Source: Domibacillus iocasae
GTDB taxonomy: Bacteria; Bacillota; Bacilli; Bacillales; Domibacillaceae
Direction: 5' to 3'
Length of the DNA: 64,000 nt
NCBI RefSeq assembly: GCF_001750285.1
Contig: NZ_MAMP01000024.1
Location: 457,641 to 521,640 of the forward strand
The position numbers and the translations under genes are program-made. Below are positions 1 through 8,301 of this stretch, one piece after another (within the stretch, counting starts at the first letter, position 1; each line of letters opens with the position of its first letter). A model generated the notes under the pieces. That model was not told where the DNA came from and made no database searches. It saw nothing but the letters and a program-made list of their open reading frames with translations.

Positions 1-277
1 CATAGATTGGAAGCGGCTCGTTTCGTATTTTATCAGTAAATGAATCGATGAGCAGTGCATGCTGCAAAACACCGATATCTGCAATATGATCAGCATGATA
101 ATGGGAAACAATGACGGCATCCAGTTCAGCCGGCTTTAAATGATTTTGCAGTTTTGATAAGACAGCGCTGCCGCAGTCGATGAGCAGCTTAAACCCATCT
201 TGTTCCATTAAATAACCACTGCTTGCTTCATTTGCTTTTGGAAAGCCGCCCCAGCAGCCGAGTATTGTTATATTCAT
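1..277 (-). CDS. yhfI: Metallo-beta-lactamase-fold hydrolase, YhfI-like (truncated by window edge)
   Basis: The N-terminal 92 residues are present; the gene runs off the left edge. The protein starts MNITILGCWGGFPK and carries SHYHADH near residue 60, the HxHxDH zinc-binding signature of the metallo-beta-lactamase fold (RNase Z / YhfI group). The start ATG at 277 follows an AAAGGGG ribosome binding site. It is divergent from the small zinc-ribbon gene yhfH, the arrangement known in Bacillus subtilis, which supports the symbol. The substrate of YhfI is not established, so only a metal-dependent hydrolase activity is inferred. Confidence 0.8.
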   Translation of the reverse strand, partial: MNITILGCWGGFPKANEASSGYLMEQDGFKLLIDCGSAVLSKLQNHLKPAELDAVIVSHYHADHIADIGVLQHALLIDSFTDKIRNEPLPIY

Positions 278-351
278 AAATAGTTGCCCCTTTCTATTTG
301 TTTATTTTATTCCCTCGTTTTTAAAAAATAAAATTAATTTTCTGAAAACGG

Positions 352-380
352 TTGACGCTTCCCATCTGTTATAATACAAT
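352..380 (+). promoter_or_regulatory. Sigma-A-type promoter for yhfH
   Basis: A TTGACG -35 box (352-357) and a TACAAT -10 box (375-380) are separated by 17 bases, 45 bases before the yhfH start codon. This is inferred from the consensus match and spacing only. Confidence 0.5.
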
Positions 381-424
381 ATAAATAACAAATCAAACAG
401 TTATATAACAAAGGAGGAAATGAC

Positions 425-556
425 ATGATTACAAACATCGTTGAATTTTTCAAAAACCTTCCGCCTAAGCAATGCGCGAGCTGCGGTTCACATATTGAAG
501 AGCAGCATGATTGCTACAGTAATACGTGCACAACGTGTGCATCAAAAGACCTGTAA
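425..556 (+). CDS. yhfH: YhfH-like zinc-ribbon small protein
   Basis: A 43-codon gene with a strong AAAGGAGG ribosome binding site and an ATG at 425. The product has two CxxC pairs (CASC and CTTC) separated by a His/Cys-containing stretch, which looks like a small zinc ribbon, and an N-terminal part (NIVEFFKNLPPKQC) typical of the Bacillus YhfH family. It sits divergently next to yhfI and is followed by a strong terminator, so it is monocistronic. The biological role of this family is unknown. Confidence 0.75.
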   Translation: MITNIVEFFKNLPPKQCASCGSHIEEQHDCYSNTCTTCASKDL

Positions 557-578
557 GCAATGATACCACCAATTCCAT

Positions 579-620
579 AAAAAATCCCACCGGCTACGCC
601 TTGGCCGGTGGGATTTTTTA
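579..620. terminator. Bidirectional intrinsic terminator
   Basis: A 10-bp stem (ATCCCACCGG / CCGGTGGGAT) is flanked by A6 and T6 runs, serving yhfH on the plus strand and the convergent lipoprotein gene on the minus strand, whose stop codon lies inside it. Confidence 0.85.
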
Positions 621-1085
621 ATGATCCATTGCTTCCATATCGTGATCCGCTGATCCTTCTCGCGCATCAGCAGGAATAACAGTATTTCCAATCGCGATGG
701 CTGATTTTGGCATAGTATGCATGTTCCTTGCTGTAACATGCACTTGTATATAATAAGCGGCTTCTTCATTAAACGTTTTCGCAGCCGTATACACTCCCTC
801 ACCTTTTAAAACGGCATCAATCATTTCACTATTTTCTTTTGTTCCATCTTTCCATATTTCATATTTTACTTCGTCCGCATCATTAACCGGTTTACCATCT
901 TGTGTCACCGTTGTAGAAATCGTTACTTCTTCGCCGACATTGGCTTTTTCCGGCAAAGCCAGTGCAGCTTCGATTGGAACCGTGGGATTATTTTCTACTT
1001 CTGCCGCCTGTTCTTCTTCTTTTGATGTGCAAGCTGCAAGCATAAATACAAGCAGCATCATAAACCAGATCAATTGTTTTTTCAT
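618..1085 (-). CDS. Lipoprotein with YtkA/FixH-like domain
   Basis: A 155-residue protein with a type II signal peptide ending in the lipobox LAAC (Cys19), so it is predicted to be anchored on the outer face of the membrane. The rest resembles the YtkA/FixH-like immunoglobulin-type fold (alternating beta strands, residues about 38-135). The C-terminus is rich in His, Met and Asp (HDMEAMDH), which could bind a metal; that is inference. Its start overlaps the histidine kinase stop by 4 bases (ATGA type), so it is the last, translationally coupled gene of a four-gene operon. It may be a target or an accessory of the sensor kinase. Confidence 0.75.
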   Translation of the reverse strand: MKKQLIWFMMLLVFMLAACTSKEEEQAAEVENNPTVPIEAALALPEKANVGEEVTISTTVTQDGKPVNDADEVKYEIWKDGTKENSEMIDAVLKGEGVYTAAKTFNEEAAYYIQVHVTARNMHTMPKSAIAIGNTVIPADAREGSADHDMEAMDH

Positions 1086-2461
1086 TTCTCTTCTCCTCCT
1101 TCTATCAGCGCCGGCAGTATAACGGTGACCGTCGTCCCCACTCCTGCTTCGCTCTCAATCATTAATTTGCCGTCATGGCGTTCGACAATTTGCTTTACAA
1201 TCGATAAGCCAAGACCCGATCCGCCATCATGGCGGGTCCGCGCTTTATTAATACGGTAAAATTGGTTTGTAATCTTCGGAATTTCATTTTCCGGCATGCC
1301 GGCTCCTGTATCGCGCACGATCCATTTAATCATATTTTTTTCTCGTTTTAACGTAATATAAATAGGGGTTTTCTTTTTTGAATAACGCACTGCATTATCT
1401 AAAATATTGGTCATCACCTGGCTCAATCTGCCTTCGTCGCCATTTACGATCGTTTCCTCATCCACATCAAGCTGAAAATGATCATGCTTCAGCCGGAATA
1501 TATCAACCGTCCGGTAGACAAGATCAGCGAGCGGAATGAATGTTTTTTCCATATTCATTTTACCCGAATCAAGACGGATCAACTCAAGCAAGTCATTCAC
1601 AAGCCGCTCCATTCGGATAGCTTCACGATGAATAATCGACAGCTGTTTTTTCTGATTGCCAATGCCATTAATAGCGGCCTCACTGTATCCTTTTATATAG
1701 CTGAGCGGCGTACGTAGCTCGTGTGAGACAGTCGCAATAAATGTTTTTCGCTGTTCATCCTCTTGTTCAATAGCGTCGGCCATCTCATTAAACGTGCGGG
1801 CCAGCTGGCCAAACTCATCTTCAGAATCAGCCGGCACACGAGCTTTATAATCACCTTTAGATAAACGGACTGCCGCATTCTTCATGTTTTCAAGCGGTTT
1901 TATAACATAGTCGGTCCACTTCAGCCCTCCATATAAAAGAAGTGCCATTAATAAAACAGCCCCTGCCGCCCAAAACATGACGAGACTTGAGACAAGTTCA
2001 TCAATCCGTTCAAGTGGCACATATAAATAAATAATACCGTTTAACTGCTTTTCGTCCAAAAGCGGATAAATAACGGAAATGATTTGCCGGTCAAACCGTT
2101 CCGAGTAACCGGTTTCCTCTATCATTTTATTTTCAAGCAGCTGTGCCCGCTCTTCCGGACCAATTAGCGTTTCATAGTCTGCTTCATACGGAATGCAGGC
2201 GGCAAGCTCTCGCGGATTATGAACGGCAAATGCTTCAAATGGTGATTTTTCACTGAACCAATTAACCTGATCCACAAACGCCGAATCCAGGTCTCCTCCT
2301 TCATAGTCATTGGCGAGATTTCCCGCCGCTTCTGCCAGTTCGGTTTTGATACTTTCTACATAGAGTTTTTCGTAAAGCAGATACGCGAGGCCAAACGCGG
2401 CCCCAACTGAGATGACGATGAAAATAAACAGTGTCATCCATAATTTTTTACCAAATGTCAT
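1082..2461 (-). CDS. Sensor histidine kinase (HAMP, HisKA, HATPase)
   Basis: A 459-residue membrane kinase. Transmembrane segments at about 9-30 and 158-180 enclose an extracellular loop of roughly 125 residues. Next come a HAMP linker (about 181-232), a dimerisation domain with the phospho-accepting His247 in SHELRTPLS, and an ATPase domain with N box DNAVRYSKK, G1 box DTGAGMP and G2 box GGSGLGLS. All key residues are present. The start overlaps the response regulator gene by 4 bases, so the two are coupled and very likely cognate. The signal is unknown; the two lipoproteins in the operon suggest an envelope or extracellular input. Confidence 0.9.
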   Translation of the reverse strand: MTFGKKLWMTLFIFIVISVGAAFGLAYLLYEKLYVESIKTELAEAAGNLANDYEGGDLDSAFVDQVNWFSEKSPFEAFAVHNPRELAACIPYEADYETLIGPEERAQLLENKMIEETGYSERFDRQIISVIYPLLDEKQLNGIIYLYVPLERIDELVSSLVMFWAAGAVLLMALLLYGGLKWTDYVIKPLENMKNAAVRLSKGDYKARVPADSEDEFGQLARTFNEMADAIEQEDEQRKTFIATVSHELRTPLSYIKGYSEAAINGIGNQKKQLSIIHREAIRMERLVNDLLELIRLDSGKMNMEKTFIPLADLVYRTVDIFRLKHDHFQLDVDEETIVNGDEGRLSQVMTNILDNAVRYSKKKTPIYITLKREKNMIKWIVRDTGAGMPENEIPKITNQFYRINKARTRHDGGSGLGLSIVKQIVERHDGKLMIESEAGVGTTVTVILPALIEGGEEK

Positions 2462-3144
2462 ACAGCGCCATCCACGAATTTATAGCCAATTCCCCAGACG
2501 GTTTCGATAGAGGCTCCTTCGTTCTTCAGCTTCATCCGAAGGGTTTTAATATGCGTATCCACTGTCCGGGTGCCGCCGCTGTACTCTGTTCCCCAAACTG
2601 TTTCAAGCAGCTCCTCACGTGAAAAAATCCGTCCGCGTTTTTTAGCAAGAAGGACGAGTAAATCAAATTCTTTCATCGTTAGCTGGATTGGCGTTCCATC
2701 CACTCGGACTGTCCGGGAATGCACATCGATTGAAAGAGACTGGTAGTGGATCGTTTCTCTTTTTTCATCTGTTTTTCCAAATCGACGGAGCACTGCTTGA
2801 ATGCGCGCGGTCATTTCACCAGGTGAAAATGGCTTGACGATATAATCATCCCCGCCGATTGAAAAAGCTCTCACTTTGTCCCATTCTTCGCCACGGGCAG
2901 TCAAAAAAATAATGGGTACGTCGCTGTATGAACGAATGGATTCACATACGGCAAATCCATCACGCCCCGGCATCATTAAGTCCAAAAGAATAAGATCCGG
3001 CTGTGATTCTTTCAGCTTTCTTTCTGCCTCATCTCCATTTAATGCAGAACTCACTGTGCATCCTGCATTTTCCATATACATCGTCACCAAATCCACCATA
3101 TCCTGCTCATCATCCACTATTAATAAATGAGGCATTTTATTCAC
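2458..3144 (-). CDS. OmpR/PhoB-family response regulator
   Basis: A 228-residue two-domain regulator. The receiver domain has the acidic pocket DD (11-12), phospho-acceptor Asp55 in LLDLMMPG, the LTARG switch and KPF. The C-terminal half is an OmpR-type winged helix with GTRTVDTHIKTLRMKL as recognition region. It lies between a propeller lipoprotein gene (8-base overlap upstream) and its kinase (4-base overlap downstream). The closest named B. subtilis member cannot be decided by eye. Confidence 0.9.
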   Translation of the reverse strand: MNKMPHLLIVDDEQDMVDLVTMYMENAGCTVSSALNGDEAERKLKESQPDLILLDLMMPGRDGFAVCESIRSYSDVPIIFLTARGEEWDKVRAFSIGGDDYIVKPFSPGEMTARIQAVLRRFGKTDEKRETIHYQSLSIDVHSRTVRVDGTPIQLTMKEFDLLVLLAKKRGRIFSREELLETVWGTEYSGGTRTVDTHIKTLRMKLKNEGASIETVWGIGYKFVDGAV

Positions 3145-4081
3145 CTTCTTTTACAAAAATCATAAACGGTCCTTTGCGAATAGGGACGGTTTTTATTTTC
3201 CCAAGCGTTTTTTCTTTGTAAAAAGACACCATGCTACTGTCATAACCAGCAGAAATCACGCGATCACCTAATACTGCAATTGAAAAAGGATTCGCTGGTG
3301 CTTCTATTTCGGCTGCACTTTTCCGTTCCGGATTAAATGCATATAGTTTATTGGACCCGTGGCTTGCTGTATATACGTAACCATCTTTTTCCGCAAAAGC
3401 GATTGGCATAATGGGTGCACTCACCGTAGCAGTAAGCGAACCTGTTTGGAGTGAATAGACGTGAATGGTTTCGCTCGCTTCCGCTCCATATCCGTGTCCG
3501 CCGACCCATAATTCTTCTGTTGCTTCATTGACAGCTAAACCGGCAGATGAAGTCGGAATGGCAAATTCCCGATCTACCTTATGCGAATAGATATTGATTT
3601 CTGACAGCACCGTGTCTTGATAATTAATAATATACAATTTTTCTTTATGTTCAAGCATCGTCATCGGATAGCGTCCTGTTTGTGTTTTTTCCGTTTCCTG
3701 TCCTTCTCTGTTAAAAAAATGAACGGCCCCATCTTTTTTCACTGAAAAAGCAACTTCTTTTGTTTCGTTTATAAAAGCCGCGCCGGTAATCCCTGATGGT
3801 ACAGTCCAGACAGCGAGTTTTTTACCTGTTTTCGTCGAATACAAGACGGCATGGTCAAGCTCTGTTCCATATAAAAGAATCGTCTCATCAAACAGGACCC
3901 CGCCTGTATATCGTTCATCAAATGCCCATTCAGCAAGTACAGCACCATCTGAATCTATAAACGTTATGCCAGGCTCCTGTACCGTTAAAATGGCGGCATA
4001 CTCATCAATCCTTACCGGTTCAAATGATGCCTGACTGCAGCCCGCAAGCAGTAAAAGCGCTGCCAATATGAACTTTTTCAA
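3137..4081 (-). CDS. YncE-like beta-propeller lipoprotein
   Basis: A 314-residue protein with a lipoprotein signal peptide (lipobox LAGC, Cys15). The mature part consists of repeated beta-rich units such as the VLYSTKTGKKLAVW and IHVYSLQTGSLTATV types, which resemble the blades of YncE/quinoprotein-like propellers. It is first in the operon with the two-component system and overlaps the response regulator by 8 bases. A surface-anchored propeller encoded with a sensor kinase could act as a co-sensor or as an output of the pathway; both are inference. No enzyme active site is recognisable. Confidence 0.75.
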   Translation of the reverse strand: MKKFILAALLLLAGCSQASFEPVRIDEYAAILTVQEPGITFIDSDGAVLAEWAFDERYTGGVLFDETILLYGTELDHAVLYSTKTGKKLAVWTVPSGITGAAFINETKEVAFSVKKDGAVHFFNREGQETEKTQTGRYPMTMLEHKEKLYIINYQDTVLSEINIYSHKVDREFAIPTSSAGLAVNEATEELWVGGHGYGAEASETIHVYSLQTGSLTATVSAPIMPIAFAEKDGYVYTASHGSNKLYAFNPERKSAAEIEAPANPFSIAVLGDRVISAGYDSSMVSFYKEKTLGKIKTVPIRKGPFMIFVKEGE

Positions 4082-4160
4082 TCACGCATTCCTCCCCGTT
4101 ATCCTCTTTATTATAATGAATGGGTGTGAAATAAGTGTGAAAAATTTTCAAAAAAAAGAC

Positions 4161-4236
4161 GGCTAAAGGCGCCTTCAGAGTGTAGACAAAGTCAGAAAGC
4201 GGACGTTTGTCAACAGCCTGAAGGCGGCTAAAGCCG
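4161..4236. repeat. Long imperfect inverted repeat after yhgE
   Basis: GCCTTCAG (4171-4178) pairs with CTGAAGGC (4218-4225), and inside it TGTAGACAAA (4181-4190) pairs with TTTGTCAACA (4206-4215) with one mismatch, giving an extended stem over a 15-base loop. GGCTAAAG occurs on both flanks. There is no coding capacity. It may terminate yhgE, or be a copy of a dispersed intergenic repeat. Confidence 0.6.
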
Positions 4237-4238
4237 CA

Positions 4239-6521
4239 TTATACAGCTTCAAGCCGTCTGTAGTGTTTTTTAAACTGGCCGCGGAAGTAAATCCCTGTCA
4301 CCATAATATTAAACAAAGTAAATCCGATTAATACAGCGGCATTTTGCCACATAAACGCATAATCACCGCTTGAAATGACAGCTCGGAATCCATTAATTGA
4401 GTATGCCATTGGCAGGACGCCTGTTAAATGCTGAAGCGCTTTTGGAATAAGCTCTAATGGGAATGTTCCGCCGCTTGCCGTTAATTGGCTGATCAAAATG
4501 AGGACAGCGATAAACCGCCCTGGGTTTCCCAGGATCGTTGCCAGCATTTGAATGAGTGTCATAAACGATGCACTTGCGATAACCGCCAGCAGGAAGAACC
4601 GTGAAACACTTTGTACATCCAAATGGAGGACACCGAGCAAAAAGATCGATGCCGCCGCTGCCTGGCTTGCCCCGACAATTAAAAAGATGCCAAGCTTGCC
4701 CGCGTACCAGGAAAGTCCACTTTTTGGCTGTTCCGGCGGTTCTTTCAACGGAAAAATAATAGTCAGCATAATGGCGCCCACAAATAATCCAAGCGACAGC
4801 ATGTATGGAGCCATGCCGGTCCCGTAATTCGGCACTTCGTGAAACGACTTCTTATCCAATTGGACCGGTTCTGCCATCATATCATATGTTCCATCATCCG
4901 CTTTGACGCCACCTGTTTCATCCGCTGCTTTTGACAGCTCTGCCTGAAGCTCTTTCGTTCCCTGCTCCAATTCTTTTGAGCCATCTGCAAGCTCCATTGA
5001 CCCATTTGCAAGTTTTCCGGCTCCATCTGACAATTGATGTGATCCACCGGCCAGTTCATTTAATCCTCCTGAAAGCTCGCCTGCCCCTTTCGCAAGAGAA
5101 TTCGCTCCTGTTTTGGCTTCCGCTGTTTTTTGGGTAATCGTTTCTAGGCCCGATACAAGAGCCTGCTCCCCTGACTGAAGTTCTTTTGCCCCATCATGCA
5201 GATTTCCCGCTCCTGCCGCAAGGTCAAAAAGTCCAGACTGAAGCTGCTCCTGACCGGATTGGATATCTTCAAGACCTGATGAAAGTGCCGCCACTTTGTC
5301 AGTCATTGTTCCTGAAACAGCTTTATTTAAATCATTTGCACCTGAGGCGATTTGGGTGCTTCCACCCTGCAATTCATCAAATCCGGATGAAATGCCGGCG
5401 TTTAATGTTTCTTGCTGTGCGGTCATTTCATTTTTCATTGTATTGAGCTCTTCTTCTGTCATAACTTGCGACAGCACCGGCAATAGCTGCTCCATTTGTG
5501 CTTTTTGTGCCGCACTGATTTGGCTTTTCAGTTCTGTTTCAAACTGTTCCATACCAGTGTTTAAATCGTTGGCACCTGCGGCAATGGAAGCTGTGCCTTC
5601 CGCGAAGGCTGGTATTTGCTCACGGAATTGATCTACACCGTTTTTGGCTGCGGCTGTCCCGTCAATCAGCTTTGGCATATTTGTATTCGCCGACACTAAG
5701 CCATTTTGCAGTGCAGCTGCACCTGACACAAGCTGATCCGTTCCGTCCTGTAGCTGTCTGCCTCCCCCAGAAAGCTTCTTCTGGCCGTCTGAAAGCTGGT
5801 CGAGACCGTCTGAAAGCGCGGCTGCCCCATTAGCCACCTCTTTTGATCCCTCACTTGCCTGCTCAATGCCCGATGAAAACGAGACGGAACTGTCAGCAAG
5901 TGATTTAAGATTATTCTTTAATTCATTCGTTCCGTCTGTTATTTTCAAAGCACCTTCATCAAGCTTTTCGGCTCCTTCTTCCGCTTTCGTATAACCATCG
6001 CCCATTTTTTTAATCGTATCAAACATGGTTTCGGCGTATGTTTTCGTGACGTCTTTTTGAATGGATGCACGTATTTCTTTCATCGCCGACTGGCCGATTT
6101 GGGAGGAGACAAAGTTATAGCTTTCATTTAGTGTATACATTAATTCAAGCTTTTCCGGCTTGTCGTCCATCAATGTCGTTGCGTTTTCTGAAAAGTCTTC
6201 AGGTATTTCAATCATCATATAGTATTCCTGCTGCTTTAAGCCGTCTAATGCATCTTGCTTTGTCACAATATGAAAGTCAAAATCATCGCTTTTTTTCAGT
6301 TCTTTTTTCAAGTCGTCCCCGACCGTCAGTTTTTCCCCTTCAAGCTCTGCTCCTTTATCACTATTTACAACCGCTACCGGCAGCTCGTCTAAATGACCGT
6401 ATGGATCCCAAAACGCCCATAAAAAAACACCGGAATACAAAAGCGGAATTAGCATAACCGCGATGACCGAAACAAGCAGCATCCGATTTTTCATGATTTT
6501 TTTTAATTCTTTCCACAACAT
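4239..6521 (-). CDS. yhgE: YhgE/Pip-family membrane protein
   Basis: A 760-residue protein of the YhgE/Pip (phage infection protein) family, related to ABC-2-type permeases. It has one N-terminal membrane helix (about 13-36), a large external region, and a block of membrane helices near the C-terminus (from about residue 560). The middle (about 170-530) is made of many short LxDGxxxLxxG-type repeats predicted to form long coiled rods, typical of this family. The start ATG follows GGAGGTATAAAA. A TetR-family gene (yhgD) lies directly upstream on the same strand, and a shared operator-like motif precedes both. Function in the cell is not settled; envelope transport or export is likely. Confidence 0.88.
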   Translation of the reverse strand: MLWKELKKIMKNRMLLVSVIAVMLIPLLYSGVFLWAFWDPYGHLDELPVAVVNSDKGAELEGEKLTVGDDLKKELKKSDDFDFHIVTKQDALDGLKQQEYYMMIEIPEDFSENATTLMDDKPEKLELMYTLNESYNFVSSQIGQSAMKEIRASIQKDVTKTYAETMFDTIKKMGDGYTKAEEGAEKLDEGALKITDGTNELKNNLKSLADSSVSFSSGIEQASEGSKEVANGAAALSDGLDQLSDGQKKLSGGGRQLQDGTDQLVSGAAALQNGLVSANTNMPKLIDGTAAAKNGVDQFREQIPAFAEGTASIAAGANDLNTGMEQFETELKSQISAAQKAQMEQLLPVLSQVMTEEELNTMKNEMTAQQETLNAGISSGFDELQGGSTQIASGANDLNKAVSGTMTDKVAALSSGLEDIQSGQEQLQSGLFDLAAGAGNLHDGAKELQSGEQALVSGLETITQKTAEAKTGANSLAKGAGELSGGLNELAGGSHQLSDGAGKLANGSMELADGSKELEQGTKELQAELSKAADETGGVKADDGTYDMMAEPVQLDKKSFHEVPNYGTGMAPYMLSLGLFVGAIMLTIIFPLKEPPEQPKSGLSWYAGKLGIFLIVGASQAAAASIFLLGVLHLDVQSVSRFFLLAVIASASFMTLIQMLATILGNPGRFIAVLILISQLTASGGTFPLELIPKALQHLTGVLPMAYSINGFRAVISSGDYAFMWQNAAVLIGFTLFNIMVTGIYFRGQFKKHYRRLEAV

Positions 6522-6537
6522 TTTTATACCTCCAAAA

Positions 6538-6562
6538 TGACCATTTTGTTCATTTAGTCATT
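6538..6562 (-). promoter_or_regulatory. Putative YhgD operator before yhgE
   Basis: The plus strand reads TGACCAT, 11 bases, AGTCATT. The identical outer halves and the same 11-base spacing recur upstream of yhgD at 7178-7202. The two copies differ mainly in the middle, as expected for a two-half-site TetR-family operator. Inferred, not tested. Confidence 0.55.
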
Positions 6563-6588
6563 TATTTTCAAAAAAGAAGGACTGGCCA

Positions 6589-7161
6589 CTATTGAGACAA
6601 TCCTGTAAATACATATAGTTCAAACAATTTAGCAATTTCTTCTTTCGACAGCGCCCTGCCGCGCCGCTCCCAGTCCACTATGAGCGTGATGTACAGCTTC
6701 AGCATAACAAACGCGGCAATTTCAGGATCTGTTTTCTTTATTTCCTCCCGCTCCATTGCTTCTTTTGCCTGGGATGCAATATAACTGACAATCGCATCCT
6801 CCATTTTTCTCAACGCGTCTGCTGCGGCCGGTGTGCCCATTTCTTTTTCTTCCTGAAACAGCTTGACTGCAAGCTGATGTTTCGTGCGAAACGCCAGTAT
6901 TTCAAATAACGCCCGGTGAACATTTTCATGAAAGGAGGAGCCTGGATCAATGACCGTCTCTGCCGCTTCTTTCATTTCCTGTATGAGTGTTCTCAAAATT
7001 TCTTCAAACAACTCTTCTTTATTTTTAAAAAACGTATAGATTGTTCCTTTGCCAACATTCGCTAGTTTCGCTACCTGATCCATTGTTGTTGCTTTATAAC
7101 CAAACAGTGTGAATGATTTTGTTGCAGCTTCAATAATATCTTTTTTTCGCTCTGATGCCAT
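6589..7161 (-). CDS. yhgD: TetR-family transcriptional regulator YhgD
   Basis: A 190-residue regulator. The N-terminal helix-turn-helix (about 1-50) has the classic TetR pattern IIEAATKSFTLFGYKATTMD followed by VGKGTIYTFFKNKEELF. The C-terminal part is a helical ligand and dimerisation domain. It is directly upstream of yhgE on the same strand, as in B. subtilis, and operator-like sites precede both genes, so autoregulation and control of yhgE are likely. The inducer is unknown. Confidence 0.85.
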   Translation of the reverse strand: MASERKKDIIEAATKSFTLFGYKATTMDQVAKLANVGKGTIYTFFKNKEELFEEILRTLIQEMKEAAETVIDPGSSFHENVHRALFEILAFRTKHQLAVKLFQEEKEMGTPAAADALRKMEDAIVSYIASQAKEAMEREEIKKTDPEIAAFVMLKLYITLIVDWERRGRALSKEEIAKLFELYVFTGLSQ

Positions 7162-7177
7162 GTAAACACCCCCACTT

Positions 7178-7202
7178 TGACCATAATAACATTTCAGTCA
7201 TT
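7178..7202 (-). promoter_or_regulatory. Putative YhgD operator before yhgD
   Basis: Second copy of the TGACCAT-N11-AGTCATT motif, 17 bases upstream of the yhgD start codon. Compare the copy at 6538-6562. Confidence 0.55.
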
Positions 7203-7249
7203 CCGTTCTAGCGATATTTTATGCCCGTTTCACTTTATTGTCAACACAA

Positions 7250-7277
7250 AAATCCCGTCGGAAGCCGACGGGATTTC
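7250..7277 (-). terminator. Terminator after hemH
   Basis: The stem AATCCCGTCGG / CCGACGGGATT with an AAG loop lies directly downstream of the hemH stop; on the minus strand it ends in a short T run. Confidence 0.75.
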
Positions 7278-7279
7278 GA

Positions 7280-8224
7280 TTATAATTTTCCTTCTTCTTT
7301 TAAATGCTTCATAACGATATCGCCAAGTGCTTCGATAAACTCGGGACGGGCATTTGGCATTGGCGGACGATAGTAGCCGGCACCAATTTCATCCGTTACG
7401 ACTTTGCATTCGTAGTCGTTATCAAATAATACTTCGAGATGATCGGCAACAAAACCGGCAGGCACGTACATAAATGCTTTATAGCCGTTTTGTTTATACA
7501 AGTCACGGGTTAAATCCTGAACGTCCGGTCCAATCCATGGCTCCGGTGTATTGCCGGCACTTTGCCAGCCGACGGTGTACCGTTCCACACCAGCGGCTCC
7601 TGCAAGCAAGTCTGCTGTTTCTTTTAGCTGCTGCGGATACGGGTCGCCAGCTGCGATAATTTTTTCCGGCAGGCTGTGCGCGGAAACAATCAATACGAAT
7701 GCTTCTTTTTCTTCGTCTGTCATCGTCTCGACTGTTGCTTGAATTCGATCCGCCCAATATTGAATAAATTTCGGCTCATGGTACCAGCTTTCAATCGAAG
7801 TAATTGATGGCCCATCAATTTTGGCGGATTCTTCTGCCGCGCGTCCATTATACGACTTCACGCTGAACGTGGAGAAATGCGGAGCAAGCACAATTGAAAC
7901 AGCTTCTTCAATGCCATCCTGTTTCATTTGATGAACTGCATCTTCAATAAATGGTTCAATGTGTTTTAAGCCGATATACAGCTTAAATTCAATGTCCTGC
8001 TGCATCTTGTTTAGAAAGTCAGTCAACCCTTGCGCCTGTTCTTCAGTAATTTTTGCAAGCGGTGAAATACCGCCAATCGCTTCGTAACGGCTTCTTAAAT
8101 CTTCCAGCGCTTCATCTGAAGGCTTTCGGCCGTGACGAATATGTGTGTAATAGCGCTCAATATCTTCTTCCTTATAAGGGGTTCCGTACGCCATAACAAG
8201 AAGACCCATCGTTTTTTTCGCCAT
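7280..8224 (-). CDS. hemH: Ferrochelatase (coproporphyrin III-type in Firmicutes)
   Basis: A 314-residue ferrochelatase that inserts Fe2+ into the porphyrin ring; in Gram-positive bacteria the substrate is coproporphyrin III (CpfC). The family signature [10 protein letters not shown] contains the metal-binding His, and [10 protein letters not shown] at the N-terminus and [10 protein letters not shown] are also typical. The start follows GAGGTGGGA. It lies 77 bases downstream of hemE on the same strand, forming hemEH. In B. subtilis hemY follows hemH; here a terminator follows and the next gene is yhgD. Confidence 0.95.
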   Translation of the reverse strand: MAKKTMGLLVMAYGTPYKEEDIERYYTHIRHGRKPSDEALEDLRSRYEAIGGISPLAKITEEQAQGLTDFLNKMQQDIEFKLYIGLKHIEPFIEDAVHQMKQDGIEEAVSIVLAPHFSTFSVKSYNGRAAEESAKIDGPSITSIESWYHEPKFIQYWADRIQATVETMTDEEKEAFVLIVSAHSLPEKIIAAGDPYPQQLKETADLLAGAAGVERYTVGWQSAGNTPEPWIGPDVQDLTRDLYKQNGYKAFMYVPAGFVADHLEVLFDNDYECKVVTDEIGAGYYRPPMPNARPEFIEALGDIVMKHLKEEGKL

Positions 8225-8301
8225 GCTAATCCCACCTCATTTAATTCATTGTTTCGTCTGTATTGTGCTACGAAATAAAAATGTGTTCAAAAGGGAACTG
8301 T

